Assembly (NCBI GenBank): GCA_036268055.1
Contig: DATAUW010000004.1
Coordinates: 36,029-100,028, forward strand
Length of the DNA: 64,000 nt
DNA from: Verrucomicrobiia bacterium
GTDB lineage: Bacteria > Verrucomicrobiota > Verrucomicrobiia > Limisphaerales > Pedosphaeraceae
Direction of reading: 5' to 3'
The position numbers were made by a program, and so were the translations under genes. The notes below the pieces were generated by a model that searched no databases, had not been told where the DNA came from, and saw only the letters and a program-made list of their open reading frames with translations. This document shows, piece by piece, positions 27,907 to 37,562 of this stretch. How positions within the stretch are numbered: position 1 is the first letter of the stretch; each line of letters starts with the position of its first letter.

Positions 27907-28820
27907 CCATCCAGGAAATTCTTGCGACCGTCCGGCGGGTGGAAATTCGCACCAACCGCCTGGTCAATGACATGATGGTCGGCGCATACCTCAGCCGCTT
28001 CAAGGGGCGCGGCATGGACTTCGAGGAGTTGCGCGAATACATGCCCGGCGACGACGTCCGCAGCATTGATTGGAACGTCACGAACCGCATGGGGCGGCCA
28101 TTCGTGAAACGCTTTCGCGAAGAGCGCGAACTGGGCGTCATTCTCGCCGTGGATATTTCGGCATCGAGCGCGTTCGGTTCCACGCGGCGCAGCAAGCGCG
28201 AATCCGCCGTGGAAATCGCCACCACGCTTGCATCTTCGGCAGCGCGCAGCAGCGACAAGGTGGGACTGTTGCTTTTCACAGACCAGGTGGAATTATTTTT
28301 GCCGCCGCGCAAAGGCCGCCGCCACATTCTGCGCACGATTAAGGAGATGCTGTTCTTCGAGCCGAAACATCGCGGAACGAATATTCCCGCAGCTTTGGTT
28401 TTTTTGAATCACGCGGTCAAGCGCCGCTCGGTGGTTTTTTTGTTCACCGATTTTTTGCACAGCTTCGGTTCGGGCGCACGGAGTTTGCAGGCGGGCCGGG
28501 ATCTGGTGCAGGAAATCGGGATGACGAATGCGCGGCACGATTTGATTTGTGTCCACCTGCACGATCCGCGCGAGAGCATTTTGCCGAACGCGGGTTTGTT
28601 GACGGTCGAAGATGTGGAGACGGGAGAATTGCTGGAGCTGGATTCGGCGCGTGCCCCCGTGCGCGAAATGTATGCGAAGGCGAATGAAGAACGGTTGAGT
28701 GAATTGGATCGCTCGTTGCGCCAGGCGGGTGTGGATACGTTGCGCTTCTCGGCGGGCGACGCTTTCGCACAAACTTTGCAGGCTTTTTTTGAGACGCGGC
28801 GCGGAAGGAGGCGCGGGTGA
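27903..28820 (+). CDS. DUF58 domain protein of the Bat operon
   Basis: A 305-residue protein with the DUF58 core: VRRVEIRTNRLVNDMMVGAYLSRFKGRGMDF, EELREYMPGDDVRSIDWNVTNRMG, followed by a VWA-like fold (VILAVDISASSAFGS, KVGLLLFTDQVELFLPPRKG). DUF58 proteins are consistent partners of MoxR ATPases. The start is the GTG at 27903, overlapping the MoxR stop; the open frame upstream to 27741 is inside moxR and is a shadow. The 3' end overlaps the next gene by four bases. Confidence 0.93.
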   Translation: MTIQEILATVRRVEIRTNRLVNDMMVGAYLSRFKGRGMDFEELREYMPGDDVRSIDWNVTNRMGRPFVKRFREERELGVILAVDISASSAFGSTRRSKRESAVEIATTLASSAARSSDKVGLLLFTDQVELFLPPRKGRRHILRTIKEMLFFEPKHRGTNIPAALVFLNHAVKRRSVVFLFTDFLHSFGSGARSLQAGRDLVQEIGMTNARHDLICVHLHDPRESILPNAGLLTVEDVETGELLELDSARAPVREMYAKANEERLSELDRSLRQAGVDTLRFSAGDAFAQTLQAFFETRRGRRRG

Positions 28821-29395
28821 AAAAATGGCTCGCGTGCGCATGGACGATGGCGATGTCCGCCGCGTATAGCCGCGCGCAAACGCCGCCGGAAAAAATTCCC
28901 GCGCTGCTGCCGCCGCATCCTGAATTGCACGCGACGTTTTGGGAATTGCATGGCTGGCAATGCGTGGTTGGTGCGTTGGTATTTGTCAGCTTCGTCGCCG
29001 CGGTGATCGTGTGGGTGCGCCGTCCGCGTGCCGTGATGATCGCATCCCCGGCGATGCAGGCGCGGCATGCGCTGGAAAAATTGCGCGATCAGCCAGAGGA
29101 CGGCGTGCTGGTGATGACAGTTTCGCGCATCCTCAAGCGCTACGTCCTGTCGGTTTTGAAATTGCCGCCAGAAGAATTGACGACTGCGGAATTCCGCCAC
29201 GCGTTGCAAGCACAGCCTCAAGTTCAACCTGAACTGGCCGCTGCAACGGGTGATTTTCTCCGGCGTTGCGACGAATGGAAATTTGCGCCGGAACATCCCG
29301 CAGAGAAATTGGGCGCGGTGGAAAATGCGCTCGAATTAGTCGAGCAACTTGAAGCCAGCCGTCCGCCGGTCATAAACCCGGAGGTCGCGGCGTGA
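28817..29395 (+). CDS. DUF4381-like membrane protein of the Bat operon
   Basis: A 192-residue protein with an N-terminal signal-like segment, a single membrane helix (GALVFVSFVAAVIVWV, about 60-75) and a cytoplasmic helical domain (ALEKLRDQPEDGVLVMTVSRILKRY, EFRHALQAQ, DFLRRCDEWKFAPE). The DEWKFAP-type motif and position between DUF58 and VWA genes fit DUF4381, a small anchored accessory protein of these operons. Start GTG 28817 overlaps the DUF58 stop (GTGA). Confidence 0.8.
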   Translation: MKKWLACAWTMAMSAAYSRAQTPPEKIPALLPPHPELHATFWELHGWQCVVGALVFVSFVAAVIVWVRRPRAVMIASPAMQARHALEKLRDQPEDGVLVMTVSRILKRYVLSVLKLPPEELTTAEFRHALQAQPQVQPELAAATGDFLRRCDEWKFAPEHPAEKLGAVENALELVEQLEASRPPVINPEVAA

Positions 29396-29411
29396 GTCGC
29401 TGGCGGCAAAA

Positions 29412-30455
29412 ATGAACTCTCATTTCCAATTTCAATTTCCGTGGATACTGGTGCTGCTGGCGTTGCTGCCGCTGTATGCGTTTCTCCTCGGCCGCACGGG
29501 CAAATGGTCGGCGTTGCGATTTTCAAGCGCGGACATCGCGCGGGCGGCGGGTGGGGCGGCGCGTTCGGCGGCGGGACGGTTGCTTTTGTTTCTGCGCCTT
29601 CTCACGGTTGCGCTGTGCATCGTTGCGCTCGCGGGACCGCGCTTCGCGAATGACCACACCGAGACGCAGGCAAGCGGCGTGGACATCATGCTCGTGCTGG
29701 ATTTGTCGTGGTCCATGGAATCGCTGGACATGGGCGGAACGGGCGATGATTCGACGCGTTTTGCCATTGCGAGTTCGGTGCTCGAAGATTTTGTGACGAA
29801 AAGACCGAATGACCGCATCGGTCTCATCGCGTTTTCCGGCGTGCCGTACCTCGCGAGTCCGCTCACGCTCAATCACGATTGGCTTATCCAAAATTTGCAT
29901 CGCCTCCACATCGGCATCATCCGCGAACTCGGCACGGCGATTGGCGATGCCATCGCGTCCGCGGCCAAGCGTTTGCAAGTGCTCAAGAACAGCAAAAGCC
30001 GCATCATTATTTTGCTGACCGACGGCGATAATAACCAGGGCGAGATTGATCCCGTGCCGGCGGCGCAAGTCGCGGCGGCGATTGGCGCGAAGATTTACAC
30101 CATCGGCATCGGCATCGAAGAGCCGTGCCTGCTGCCGCGCTTCGACATTGACACTGGCAAGCTGCGCCGCACGCCGAGCGGCGAAGTGGAGTTCACTACA
30201 CTTACACTTCAACCGGCGAATTATTCCGTGCTCGGCCAGATGTCGCGCATCTCGCACGGTAAATTTTATCGCGCGAAAAATCTCGGTGAATTGCAGAATG
30301 TTTATAACGAAATTGACCGGCTCGAAAAAACCGAGGCGAAGCTGAGGCGCTACACGACCTTTACGCCGCTGTTTGAATGGCCGTTGCTTGCGGCGCTGGC
30401 GTTGTTCGTATTGGAATTAGTTTTGGCCAACACGCGTTACCGGCGGTTGCCTTGA
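29412..30455 (+). CDS. VWA-domain membrane protein (BatA-like)
   Basis: A 347-residue protein with two N-terminal membrane helices (ILVLLALLPLYAFLL and LLLFLRLLTVALCIVALAG), a central von Willebrand factor A domain with the MIDAS motif DLSWS (about 95), GTAIGDAI and LTDGDNN, and a C-terminal membrane helix (WPLLAALALFVLELVLA). This arrangement matches BatA/BatB aerotolerance-type proteins. The VWA domain should face the periplasm and bind partners through a metal ion. It is followed by a paralogue 4 bases later. Confidence 0.93.
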   Translation: MNSHFQFQFPWILVLLALLPLYAFLLGRTGKWSALRFSSADIARAAGGAARSAAGRLLLFLRLLTVALCIVALAGPRFANDHTETQASGVDIMLVLDLSWSMESLDMGGTGDDSTRFAIASSVLEDFVTKRPNDRIGLIAFSGVPYLASPLTLNHDWLIQNLHRLHIGIIRELGTAIGDAIASAAKRLQVLKNSKSRIIILLTDGDNNQGEIDPVPAAQVAAAIGAKIYTIGIGIEEPCLLPRFDIDTGKLRRTPSGEVEFTTLTLQPANYSVLGQMSRISHGKFYRAKNLGELQNVYNEIDRLEKTEAKLRRYTTFTPLFEWPLLAALALFVLELVLANTRYRRLP

Positions 30456-30459
30456 TACA

Positions 30460-31497
30460 ATGGACTTGCGACACCCACATTTTGCGGAACCCGCGTGGCT
30501 CTGGTTGGCGGTGCTCGCGCCGCTCGCGCTGGTGGCTTTGCAGCGTTACGCGGGCTGGGCGCGCACGCGGCAACTGGGACTTTTCGCCGCGCCGGAATTG
30601 TTGGCGGACTTGCTGCGTTCGCACAGCCCAGTGCGGCGCATCGTGAAAAATATTTTTTTGGTGGTGGCCATCGCGGGGATGGGCGTGGCGCTGGCGCGTC
30701 CGCAATGGGGAGAAACGACGGAAGTTTCGACGACGCTCGGCGAGGACATTTTGTTCGTGGTGGATTGCTCGCGCAGCATGCTCGCGACGGACGTTGCGCC
30801 GAACCGGTTGACGCGCGCGAAATATGCGATTCTGGATTTTGTGCAAAAACACGGGCGCGGACGCATGGGGCTGGTCGCATTTTCGGGGCAAGCGTTTTTG
30901 CAATGCCCGCTTACGTTTGATTACGACGCTTTTCGCGAGGCATTGCTGTCGCTCGACGACAAAACGATTCCGGTGCCGGGAACGGACATTGGCCGCGCGC
31001 TTGACGAGGGATTTCGAGCGATGGAAAAAAATGAGCGGCGCAAGATCATGATCCTCGTGACCGACGGAGAAGATTTGGAAAAATCCGGGGTGGCCGAGGC
31101 CAAGTCGTTGTCCGAAAAAGGCGTGGTGATTTACACGATTGGAGTCGGCACGCCATCGGGCAGCCCCATCCAAATCGTGACCGACCAGAATAAATTGGAT
31201 TATGTGCGCGATGGTTCGGGAAATATTGTGCAAAGCCATCTGGACGAAAACACGCTGACGGAAATCGCCGAGGCCACGCACGGGACGTATCAGCCACTGG
31301 GTTCGCTGGGCGAGGGTTTTAATCGCGTGCGACATTTGGTCGAGACTTCGATGAGTTCGGCGGATTATTCGCGCGCGCGGAAGCTGGGCGTGGACCGGTA
31401 TTATTTTCCCGTGGCGGCAATTATTTTTTTGATCGTGGCGGAATCTTTGGTTGGCACGCGGCGCAAGGTGGCCGAAGATAGGAGTGATAAGTTATGA
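30460..31497 (+). CDS. VWA-domain membrane protein (BatB-like)
   Basis: A 345-residue paralogue of the preceding protein: membrane helix near the start (WLWLAVLAPLALVAL), a second one (NIFLVVAIAGMGVAL), a VWA domain with MIDAS DCSRS, GTDIGRAL and VTDGEDL, and a C-terminal helix (YYFPVAAIIFLIVAESL). Tandem BatA/BatB pairs of this type follow MoxR and DUF58 genes. The stop codon overlaps the ATG of the TPR gene (ATGA). Confidence 0.93.
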   Translation: MDLRHPHFAEPAWLWLAVLAPLALVALQRYAGWARTRQLGLFAAPELLADLLRSHSPVRRIVKNIFLVVAIAGMGVALARPQWGETTEVSTTLGEDILFVVDCSRSMLATDVAPNRLTRAKYAILDFVQKHGRGRMGLVAFSGQAFLQCPLTFDYDAFREALLSLDDKTIPVPGTDIGRALDEGFRAMEKNERRKIMILVTDGEDLEKSGVAEAKSLSEKGVVIYTIGVGTPSGSPIQIVTDQNKLDYVRDGSGNIVQSHLDENTLTEIAEATHGTYQPLGSLGEGFNRVRHLVETSMSSADYSRARKLGVDRYYFPVAAIIFLIVAESLVGTRRKVAEDRSDKL

Positions 31498-32429
31498 TTG
31501 TTCGAGGCGCGCGAAAAAAGATTTTGTGGCTGATGACGATGACCGCCGTTTTGCCGGGCATTAATGGCTTGGCGAGCGAGCCGGAGCGTGCGGCGTCGCC
31601 GTTGCAACTTTACAACGACGGCACAAAGCAACTGGACAAGGGAAAGTTCCAGGAAGCCGAAGCGTGTTTTCAAGGTGCGGTCGCCAGCCAGGATGAAAGG
31701 ATTCAGCCACCGGCATTATATAATTTAGGCGAGGTGCGGTTCCGGCAGGGCGCGGAGGAGTTGAAAAAAGGGCCACAGCCCAAGCCCACGGATGAGCGCA
31801 CCGCGACGGCGCTTGAAGTGGGCAGCGACGCGATTCGCATGGTGGATGCCGCGCTCGCGAGCCAGGACGAGCAGGCGATGTTGTCGGCGTATTTTCAAGG
31901 ACGCGGTGCGCGCCATGAATTGAAGGACGCGATGGGCGTTGTCAAAAAGGCGATGGATACTTACGGCGCGGTGTTGTCGAAGTGGCAGCGCGCGGCGGGT
32001 GATTTCAAGAGCAGCCATGAATTGTCACCTGGGGATGTGGATGCGAAAACGAATGCGGAGGTAGTGGATCGTTATATCGCGAAGTTGATTGATCGCGAAC
32101 AGATCAATCAGATGGCGATGCAGGGGATGGTCAAGCAACGAAGCGATCTCGGCAAAAAATTGGCGAAGCTGAAACAAAAGATGCCCGGCGGCGATGCCGA
32201 CAAGTTGAAGGGCAAGGGGGACGATGATGATGACGATGATCAAAAAGAGGCCAAGGGCCCGACGGAAGGCGAGAAGGAACCCGGTCCCAAGGACGGCAAG
32301 GAAATGCAGTTGACGCAGGAGGAAGCGGCGCGGTTGCTGGATATGTTAAAGCTGGATGGCAATCGCAAGCTGGCGATGGGGACGAATGAAATGATCAAGC
32401 CGAAGGACCGCAAAGGCCGGGATTGGTAG
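31494..32429 (+). CDS. TPR protein of the Bat operon (BatC-like)
   Basis: A 311-residue exported protein. A signal peptide (about 1-27) precedes TPR-like helices (LQLYNDGTKQLDKGKFQEAEACFQGAV, PPALYNLGEVRFRQG, YAVLSKWQRAAGDFKSS). The last third is highly charged, with a DDDDDDDQKE acidic patch, and ends in a basic tail. This fits BatC/BatE-type scaffold proteins at the end of the operon. The stop codon lies within a terminator hairpin (32412-32441). Confidence 0.8.
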   Translation: MIVRGARKKILWLMTMTAVLPGINGLASEPERAASPLQLYNDGTKQLDKGKFQEAEACFQGAVASQDERIQPPALYNLGEVRFRQGAEELKKGPQPKPTDERTATALEVGSDAIRMVDAALASQDEQAMLSAYFQGRGARHELKDAMGVVKKAMDTYGAVLSKWQRAAGDFKSSHELSPGDVDAKTNAEVVDRYIAKLIDREQINQMAMQGMVKQRSDLGKKLAKLKQKMPGGDADKLKGKGDDDDDDDQKEAKGPTEGEKEPGPKDGKEMQLTQEEAARLLDMLKLDGNRKLAMGTNEMIKPKDRKGRDW

Positions 32430-32441
32430 GCCTTTTTTTTT
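32412..32441 (+). terminator. Rho-independent terminator of the Bat operon
   Basis: Arms AAAGGCC and GGCCTTT with a ten-base loop containing the stop codon of the TPR gene, followed by a run of nine T. It ends the MoxR-VWA operon. Confidence 0.75.
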
Positions 32442-32442
32442 C

Positions 32443-32472
32443 AGCCACGGATTGAACACGGTGAAACACGGA
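32443..32472. repeat. dispersed 'ccacggat..gaacacgg' repeat
   Basis: The sequence around AGCCACGGATTGAACACGG recurs at 50913-50942 with small changes (GCCACGGATGGAACACGG). Both copies sit directly downstream of operons. Function unknown. Confidence 0.55.
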
Positions 32473-32505
32473 TTGATAGGAAGATTCAAAAAGCAGCCGA
32501 GAACG

Positions 32506-32549
32506 GCCTGATCTTATAAACCTTGCTGTGAGTCATGGACTCGCGGACT
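32506..32549. repeat. diverged copy of the 25-kb dispersed repeat
   Basis: About 44 bases resembling 25147-25188 (shared CTTATAAACCTTGCTG and CGCGG core). It lies between the Bat operon and the convergent Dabb gene. Confidence 0.5.
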
Positions 32550-32555
32550 GCCGGA

Positions 32556-32855
32556 TTACTCAAAGTCGTAAACGACTACTTTTTTGCAGCAGACCTTGAA
32601 AACTTTCTCGATGAATTCGAGGTGCTGCGGATGCACCTGATAATCGTCCTGGGTTTGTTTGTTGGGAAAAACCAAATTCAGCGCCACTTGATACGTCTGA
32701 TCCACGACCGGCCGATGACTCGTCGCCATCTTGCCGATGTGAAAACTCAGCGCCCCGGGGATTGGCCGCAAATATTTATTCATCCCCGCGATCAATTCAT
32801 CCGCCGCCTTGGGATTCGCCGGGTCCGTCCAAAAAATAACAACGTGTGAAAACAT
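32556..32855 (-). CDS. Dabb (stress-responsive alpha/beta-barrel) family protein
   Basis: A 99-residue cytoplasmic protein of the Dabb ferredoxin-like fold: FSHVVIFWTDPANPKAADELIAGM at the start, SFHIGKMATSHRPVVD in the middle and HPQHLEFIEKVFKVC near the end, with conserved His residues. Such small dimeric proteins bind small ligands; the exact role is not known. Convergent with the Bat operon, transcribed alone. Confidence 0.88.
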   Translation of the reverse strand: MFSHVVIFWTDPANPKAADELIAGMNKYLRPIPGALSFHIGKMATSHRPVVDQTYQVALNLVFPNKQTQDDYQVHPQHLEFIEKVFKVCCKKVVVYDFE

Positions 32856-33121
32856 GGTTTATGTTTGTTTTAAACTTTGGGCATTTAACCTTGCAAAGAA
32901 CTAAAGGTCAATCTGAACAGCATCTGTCCCGAGATTAAAGCCCGATTCAATGTGTCCTAAAATCAGTCATCCTACTGATCTTGGCTTTCCAGGATTTTTC
33001 CTTTATTGTGATTTTCCCGTCTCTTTCACTCCGCGTAAATTCAATCCCACAATGGCATGGTTTTTGCCTTGGAAACGAGTGCGTTTGCTTAGAGCGTTAA
33101 ATTGAAAGACCCAACTAGTCT
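32856..33121. other. divergent intergenic region
   Basis: About 265 AT-rich bases with no gene. They hold the sigma-54-like site at 33053-33067 for the plus-strand gene and, presumably, the promoter for the Dabb gene. Confidence 0.5.
33053..33067 (+). promoter_or_regulatory. sigma-54-type promoter upstream of a membrane-protein gene
   Basis: TGGCATGGTTTTTGC matches the -24/-12 consensus with exactly ten bases between GG and GC. It lies about 55 bases before the start codon at 33122, a normal distance. Confidence 0.6.
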
Positions 33122-33817
33122 ATGAAAGTGCTGACAATCGAAGTAGAGGCATTACCTGTCACCAAGCCTCGTATCCGCTGGCAGAAATGGCTCGTCATAT
33201 TCGGCATCGGCCTTTTTGGCGGTCTGATTGGATGGAATGAATCGGCACGAAGATACCCAAAAGATTCTTTGGCAGACGTTCAAGCAGTCGAATTGGCCGT
33301 TGATGATCTTCTGGACACCGCGACCGCCGACAAAATGCCTCAAATTATTCCCCGCGATGAGTTTGCTGCGGCGGCGAAAGACTTTTCACAGGCCATGCTG
33401 AAACTGCAAGATTACGCATCGAACCTAAGAGCAGAAAAAGAAGGTGGCGCTTGGTCACCTGTTGCGGCGGGCGCTATGCCACTGGATCCAAACTACGACT
33501 CGGCATGGGATAGGTTTCTTACTGCGTTCGGTCGCTTGCATGCCCGGGACAATCGCTTAAAGGCCACGGTTTTGTACTATGCTGCTGTCAGTTGGTATCC
33601 AAGACCCTCGACTGACGACCACGATTGGCGTAAACTTAATGAACGAATAGCGTGGCAACTGCGAGAAGGCGATACTCCTGAACGCATAGGTTACGCCATA
33701 GGCTACGGTGTCATGCTTGTTGTCTTCGCATGGCTTGTAGTTGCTTTCACTCGGTTAATATGGAACTTCATGCTTGCTCGAACCCGCGACGTGTCACGAG
33801 CGTTGCGTGGTTTATGA
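33122..33817 (+). CDS. Hypothetical two-helix membrane protein
   Basis: A 231-residue protein with a membrane helix near the start (WLVIFGIGLFGGLIGW, about 22-38), a large extracytoplasmic or cytoplasmic helical loop (about 45-185, QAVELAVDDLLDTATADK, FSQAMLKLQDYASNLR), and a second helix near the end (IGYGVMLVVFAWLVVAFTRLIW). No family was recognised. Its codon use is less GC-biased than most neighbours. A sigma-54-like promoter sits 55 bases upstream and a hairpin follows the stop, so it seems a single-gene transcript. Confidence 0.75.
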   Translation: MKVLTIEVEALPVTKPRIRWQKWLVIFGIGLFGGLIGWNESARRYPKDSLADVQAVELAVDDLLDTATADKMPQIIPRDEFAAAAKDFSQAMLKLQDYASNLRAEKEGGAWSPVAAGAMPLDPNYDSAWDRFLTAFGRLHARDNRLKATVLYYAAVSWYPRPSTDDHDWRKLNERIAWQLREGDTPERIGYAIGYGVMLVVFAWLVVAFTRLIWNFMLARTRDVSRALRGL

Positions 33818-33844
33818 CAGCCGGAAACCACCGCTTCGTTTTTT
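33807..33844 (+). terminator. possible terminator overlapping the stop codon
   Basis: Arms GTGGTTT (33807-33813) and AAACCAC (33825-33831), extendable with a bulge, followed after seven bases by six T. The stop codon lies in the loop. The gap before the T-run weakens the call. Confidence 0.45.
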
Positions 33845-33884
33845 CTTAAGCAAACGACAGGACTTAAAGGCAGATTGCTCTTCG

Positions 33885-35012
<1,128 letters not shown>

Positions 35013-35063
35013 GGTTGTAAAATAACATGGACACGGCGCATTGAAAATAATTAACTCTGGGTC

Positions 35064-35798
35064 ATGAAATCCCAATTCGCGCTTAACGTCCGCGGCTTTT
35101 TATTCACCGCCGCGATCATCGCAGGTTTTGTTTGTGTCACTCACACGTCATTTGCGCAGACTGATAACCAGTTGACCGATGCTGAAAAAGCGGCGGGCTG
35201 GCGTTTGCTATTTGACGGCAAGTCGCTCGATGGCTGGCGGAGTTACGGCAAGCCCACCGCGCCCGAGCATGGCTGGGAAGTTGCCGATGGCCTGTTGAAT
35301 TGTGTGGCGGGTGGTCATGGAGGCGACATCATCACGACGGCTCAATTCACGGATTTTGATTTTCAATGGGATTGGCGCATCCCCGCCGGCGCGAACAACG
35401 GCATCAAGTATGAAGTGACGGAAAAGCGCAAAGCCGCGCCCGGGCAGGAGTACCAGATGATTGATGAAACCATCGAGGCCGCGCAGCCCGCGAAGCGCAG
35501 CACGGCGTCGTTTTACGATGTGCTTCCGCCCGCCGCGAACAAGCCGCTGCATCCGCCCGGCGAGTGGAATCATTCGCGCGTGTTGGTGAAGGGAAATCAT
35601 GTGGAGCATTGGCTCAATGGCGCGAAGGTTTTGGAATTTGAATTGGGCAGTCCCGAGGTCATGGCCGCGGTGCAGCAAAGCAAGTTCAAAAAGTTTCCCG
35701 ACTTTGGGACGAAGATCACGGGGCCGATTCTTTTGACGGAGCATCACGATGCCGCCAGTTATAAGAATGTGAAGATATTGGAGTTACCGGCAAAATAA
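35064..35798 (+). CDS. DUF1080 (3-keto-disaccharide hydrolase-like) secreted protein
   Basis: A 244-residue protein with a signal peptide (about 1-32) and one concanavalin-like DUF1080 domain: WRLLFDGKSLDGWRSYGKP, GWEVADGLLNC, DFDFQWDWRIPAGANNGIKYEV, EYQMIDE, and GPILLTEHHDAASYKNVKILEL. Family members bind or hydrolyse glycosides, including 3-keto sugars. It is divergent from the C39-peptidase gene with about 50 bases between. A second DUF1080 gene lies at 47519. Confidence 0.93.
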   Translation: MKSQFALNVRGFLFTAAIIAGFVCVTHTSFAQTDNQLTDAEKAAGWRLLFDGKSLDGWRSYGKPTAPEHGWEVADGLLNCVAGGHGGDIITTAQFTDFDFQWDWRIPAGANNGIKYEVTEKRKAAPGQEYQMIDETIEAAQPAKRSTASFYDVLPPAANKPLHPPGEWNHSRVLVKGNHVEHWLNGAKVLEFELGSPEVMAAVQQSKFKKFPDFGTKITGPILLTEHHDAASYKNVKILELPAK

Positions 35799-35826
35799 CG
35801 TCGAAGCGATGGAGCAATACTTTTTG

Positions 35827-36219
35827 TTAAAATTTCAACAACTGAAGCTTGTCGCTTAGCCGGTCAAAATCTCCATCCAAAGTAAGAAGCTGGTCGCCGC
35901 GCGCCAAGGCGGTTGCAGCTATGGCGGCATCGTAAAACTTCATTTGCTGGCCTTTGGCCCGCAGTTCGGCGGCCAATACCGCGAGTTGCGCGGCGTCAGC
36001 TTCATCAAATGAATCCACCATTTCCTTAATGTAAGAATCGTAGAGAAGCTTGGCGCGGTCACGAAGGGCGGAAGGAACGGGCGGATGAGTGCCGATAAGA
36101 AACTCCGCTGCGGCGTGGCATGGAACATAAAACGGCCCTTCGACCTGGGAAAGAAAATCAGGCAAACCGCCGGCTCGTTCCCAAGCTATCAAGACACTGG
36201 AATCAATCGCTACCGGCAT
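35827..36219 (-). CDS. PIN-domain toxin (VapC-like ribonuclease)
   Basis: A 130-residue PIN domain: VAIDSSVLIAWERAG holds the first acidic residue, AAAEFLIG the second, KFYDAAIAATAL the third and TLDGDFDRL the last. Such proteins are Mg-dependent RNases of toxin-antitoxin pairs, neutralised by the protein encoded just upstream. The start at ATG 36219 (MPVAIDSS) is favoured over 36240. The gene overlaps the antitoxin gene by 17 bases. Confidence 0.9.
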   Translation of the reverse strand: MPVAIDSSVLIAWERAGGLPDFLSQVEGPFYVPCHAAAEFLIGTHPPVPSALRDRAKLLYDSYIKEMVDSFDEADAAQLAVLAAELRAKGQQMKFYDAAIAATALARGDQLLTLDGDFDRLSDKLQLLKF

Positions 36220-36454
36220 GGGAAAGAGAGCTTGCTCCATCGGCCATCGCCTTGGCTAATTGATCACGTTCGGCCTCCGTGAATCGAACTAACTTGAGCC
36301 GCCGCAATAATTCCTTGCCCGATACGCCAGCTTTACGCCGAATGACTGCCACGGTCTTGCCATGTTGCTGAATCTCAGCCGTCTCGTTATGATGGACCAC
36401 TTGATCCAACACTTGCTCTCCATCTTTTACGATTTCTGTAAGATTCGCCTTCAC
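36203..36454 (-). CDS. Phd/YefM-type antitoxin of the PIN toxin
   Basis: An 83-residue protein. The N-terminal part (NLTEIVKDGEQVLDQVVHHNETAEIQQHGKTVAVIRRKAG) has the Phd/YefM fold that binds DNA as a dimer, and the C-terminal part (LLRRLKLVRFTEAERDQLAKAMADG) is a flexible toxin-binding helix. It precedes and overlaps the PIN toxin gene, the standard antitoxin-first order, and probably autoregulates the pair. Confidence 0.85.
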   Translation of the reverse strand: MKANLTEIVKDGEQVLDQVVHHNETAEIQQHGKTVAVIRRKAGVSGKELLRRLKLVRFTEAERDQLAKAMADGASSLSHAGSD

Positions 36455-36751
36455 AATTTAAAAATGGCTCACTCAATGAGCCTTTGCAATGTATATCAAT
36501 GCTATACGCTGAGTGGAAGGATAAGACCTTGCCATGCTTAAGAAACAGGTGATTGAAGGACAGTGAGTTATATATTATTGTCGAAAAGTATGAAGGCATT
36601 TTCCTGACAAAGAATGTTAGGTGGAATCCCATTTCTGCCGATCTTCTTCTCACGGTTAATGTTACGCCTCAAATCCAATTATCCAATTTGCGAGTGCGCC
36701 CATTTACACATACTTGCATTGGATTTATAGTTATAGCAAAGTCATAAGCTC
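36455..36751. other. AT-rich intergenic region
   Basis: About 300 bases, markedly AT-richer than the flanking genes. A 64-codon open frame on the plus strand (36553-36747) has no family resemblance. It probably holds the divergent promoters of the antitoxin and the LolA-like gene. Confidence 0.45.
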
Positions 36752-37561
36752 ATGAATCGCCTGCGTTATATTTGGTTGCTGTTGTTCGCTGCGCTTCCCG
36801 TATCGGGGGGGGCGGCTGCGATGTCTTCTACTCTCTCGGCGGACGACATCATGGCAAAGGCGGTGGCTCGCGCGGAATCGCCGGTGAACCACGAGGCGCG
36901 TCCGGATTATTTTTACACCAAGAAAACCGTCACTGAAGATCTCGACAGCAAAGGTCATGTGAAGGAGCGCAAGGAACGCGTTTATGAAGTGTCCGTTGCG
37001 GCGGGGCTTTCGTATTTGAAGCTGCTGGAAATGAATGGCCAAAGTCTTTCAACTGCCGAGTTGAAAAAGCAGGCGGATCACGAAGCTGCCGAGCGCCAAA
37101 AACTTGCCGATGCCAAACCCGGCCAGAAAGGTGACGAGCGCGAAAATTTTCTCACGGCCGATTTGGTGCAGCGTTTTAATTTCACGTTGGCGGGCGAGCA
37201 GATGATTAACGGCCGCCGTGCGTATATTTTGAGCTTTGATCCCAAGCCCGGCATGCCGGTGAAAAAGCTTACCGACCGTTTCGTGAATCAGATGGCGGGC
37301 ACGGCGTTGATTGACGCTGAAGATTTCGAGATCGCGCGCGCGGAGATTCATCTCAAGGGCGAAGTTTCGCTTTGGGGCGGTGTGGTCGGCACGTTGCGTC
37401 ATTGCCGGTTCACCCTGGAACGCACGCGTCTCGCGGACGGTTCGTGGTTCAATAGCGATTCGCATGGCATCTTCGAGGGCCGCAAGTTGCTCGAGCCGAT
37501 GCTTATTCGCACGCACTCGGAATCCAGCAATTTCCGCCAGGCCAGCGCCACGGTGCAATAG
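36752..37561 (+). CDS. Secreted LolA/LolB-fold-like protein
   Basis: A 269-residue exported protein with a signal peptide (about 1-24, ending GGAAA). The domain has ADDIMAKAVARAESPVN, RPDYFYTKKTVTEDLD, GRRAYILSFDPKPGMPVK, GTALIDAEDFEIARAEIHLKG, and a C-terminal LERTRLADGSW, which together resemble outer-membrane lipoprotein-sorting-type proteins. It is followed after one base by a SUI1-like gene, an unusual combination. The fold is an inference; the role is unknown. Confidence 0.7.
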   Translation: MNRLRYIWLLLFAALPVSGGAAAMSSTLSADDIMAKAVARAESPVNHEARPDYFYTKKTVTEDLDSKGHVKERKERVYEVSVAAGLSYLKLLEMNGQSLSTAELKKQADHEAAERQKLADAKPGQKGDERENFLTADLVQRFNFTLAGEQMINGRRAYILSFDPKPGMPVKKLTDRFVNQMAGTALIDAEDFEIARAEIHLKGEVSLWGGVVGTLRHCRFTLERTRLADGSWFNSDSHGIFEGRKLLEPMLIRTHSESSNFRQASATVQ

Positions 37562-37562
37562 C

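Noticed and set aside
36553..36747. 64-codon plus-strand frame
   Set aside because: Starts with a weak codon, AT-rich, no ribosome-binding site and no domain.
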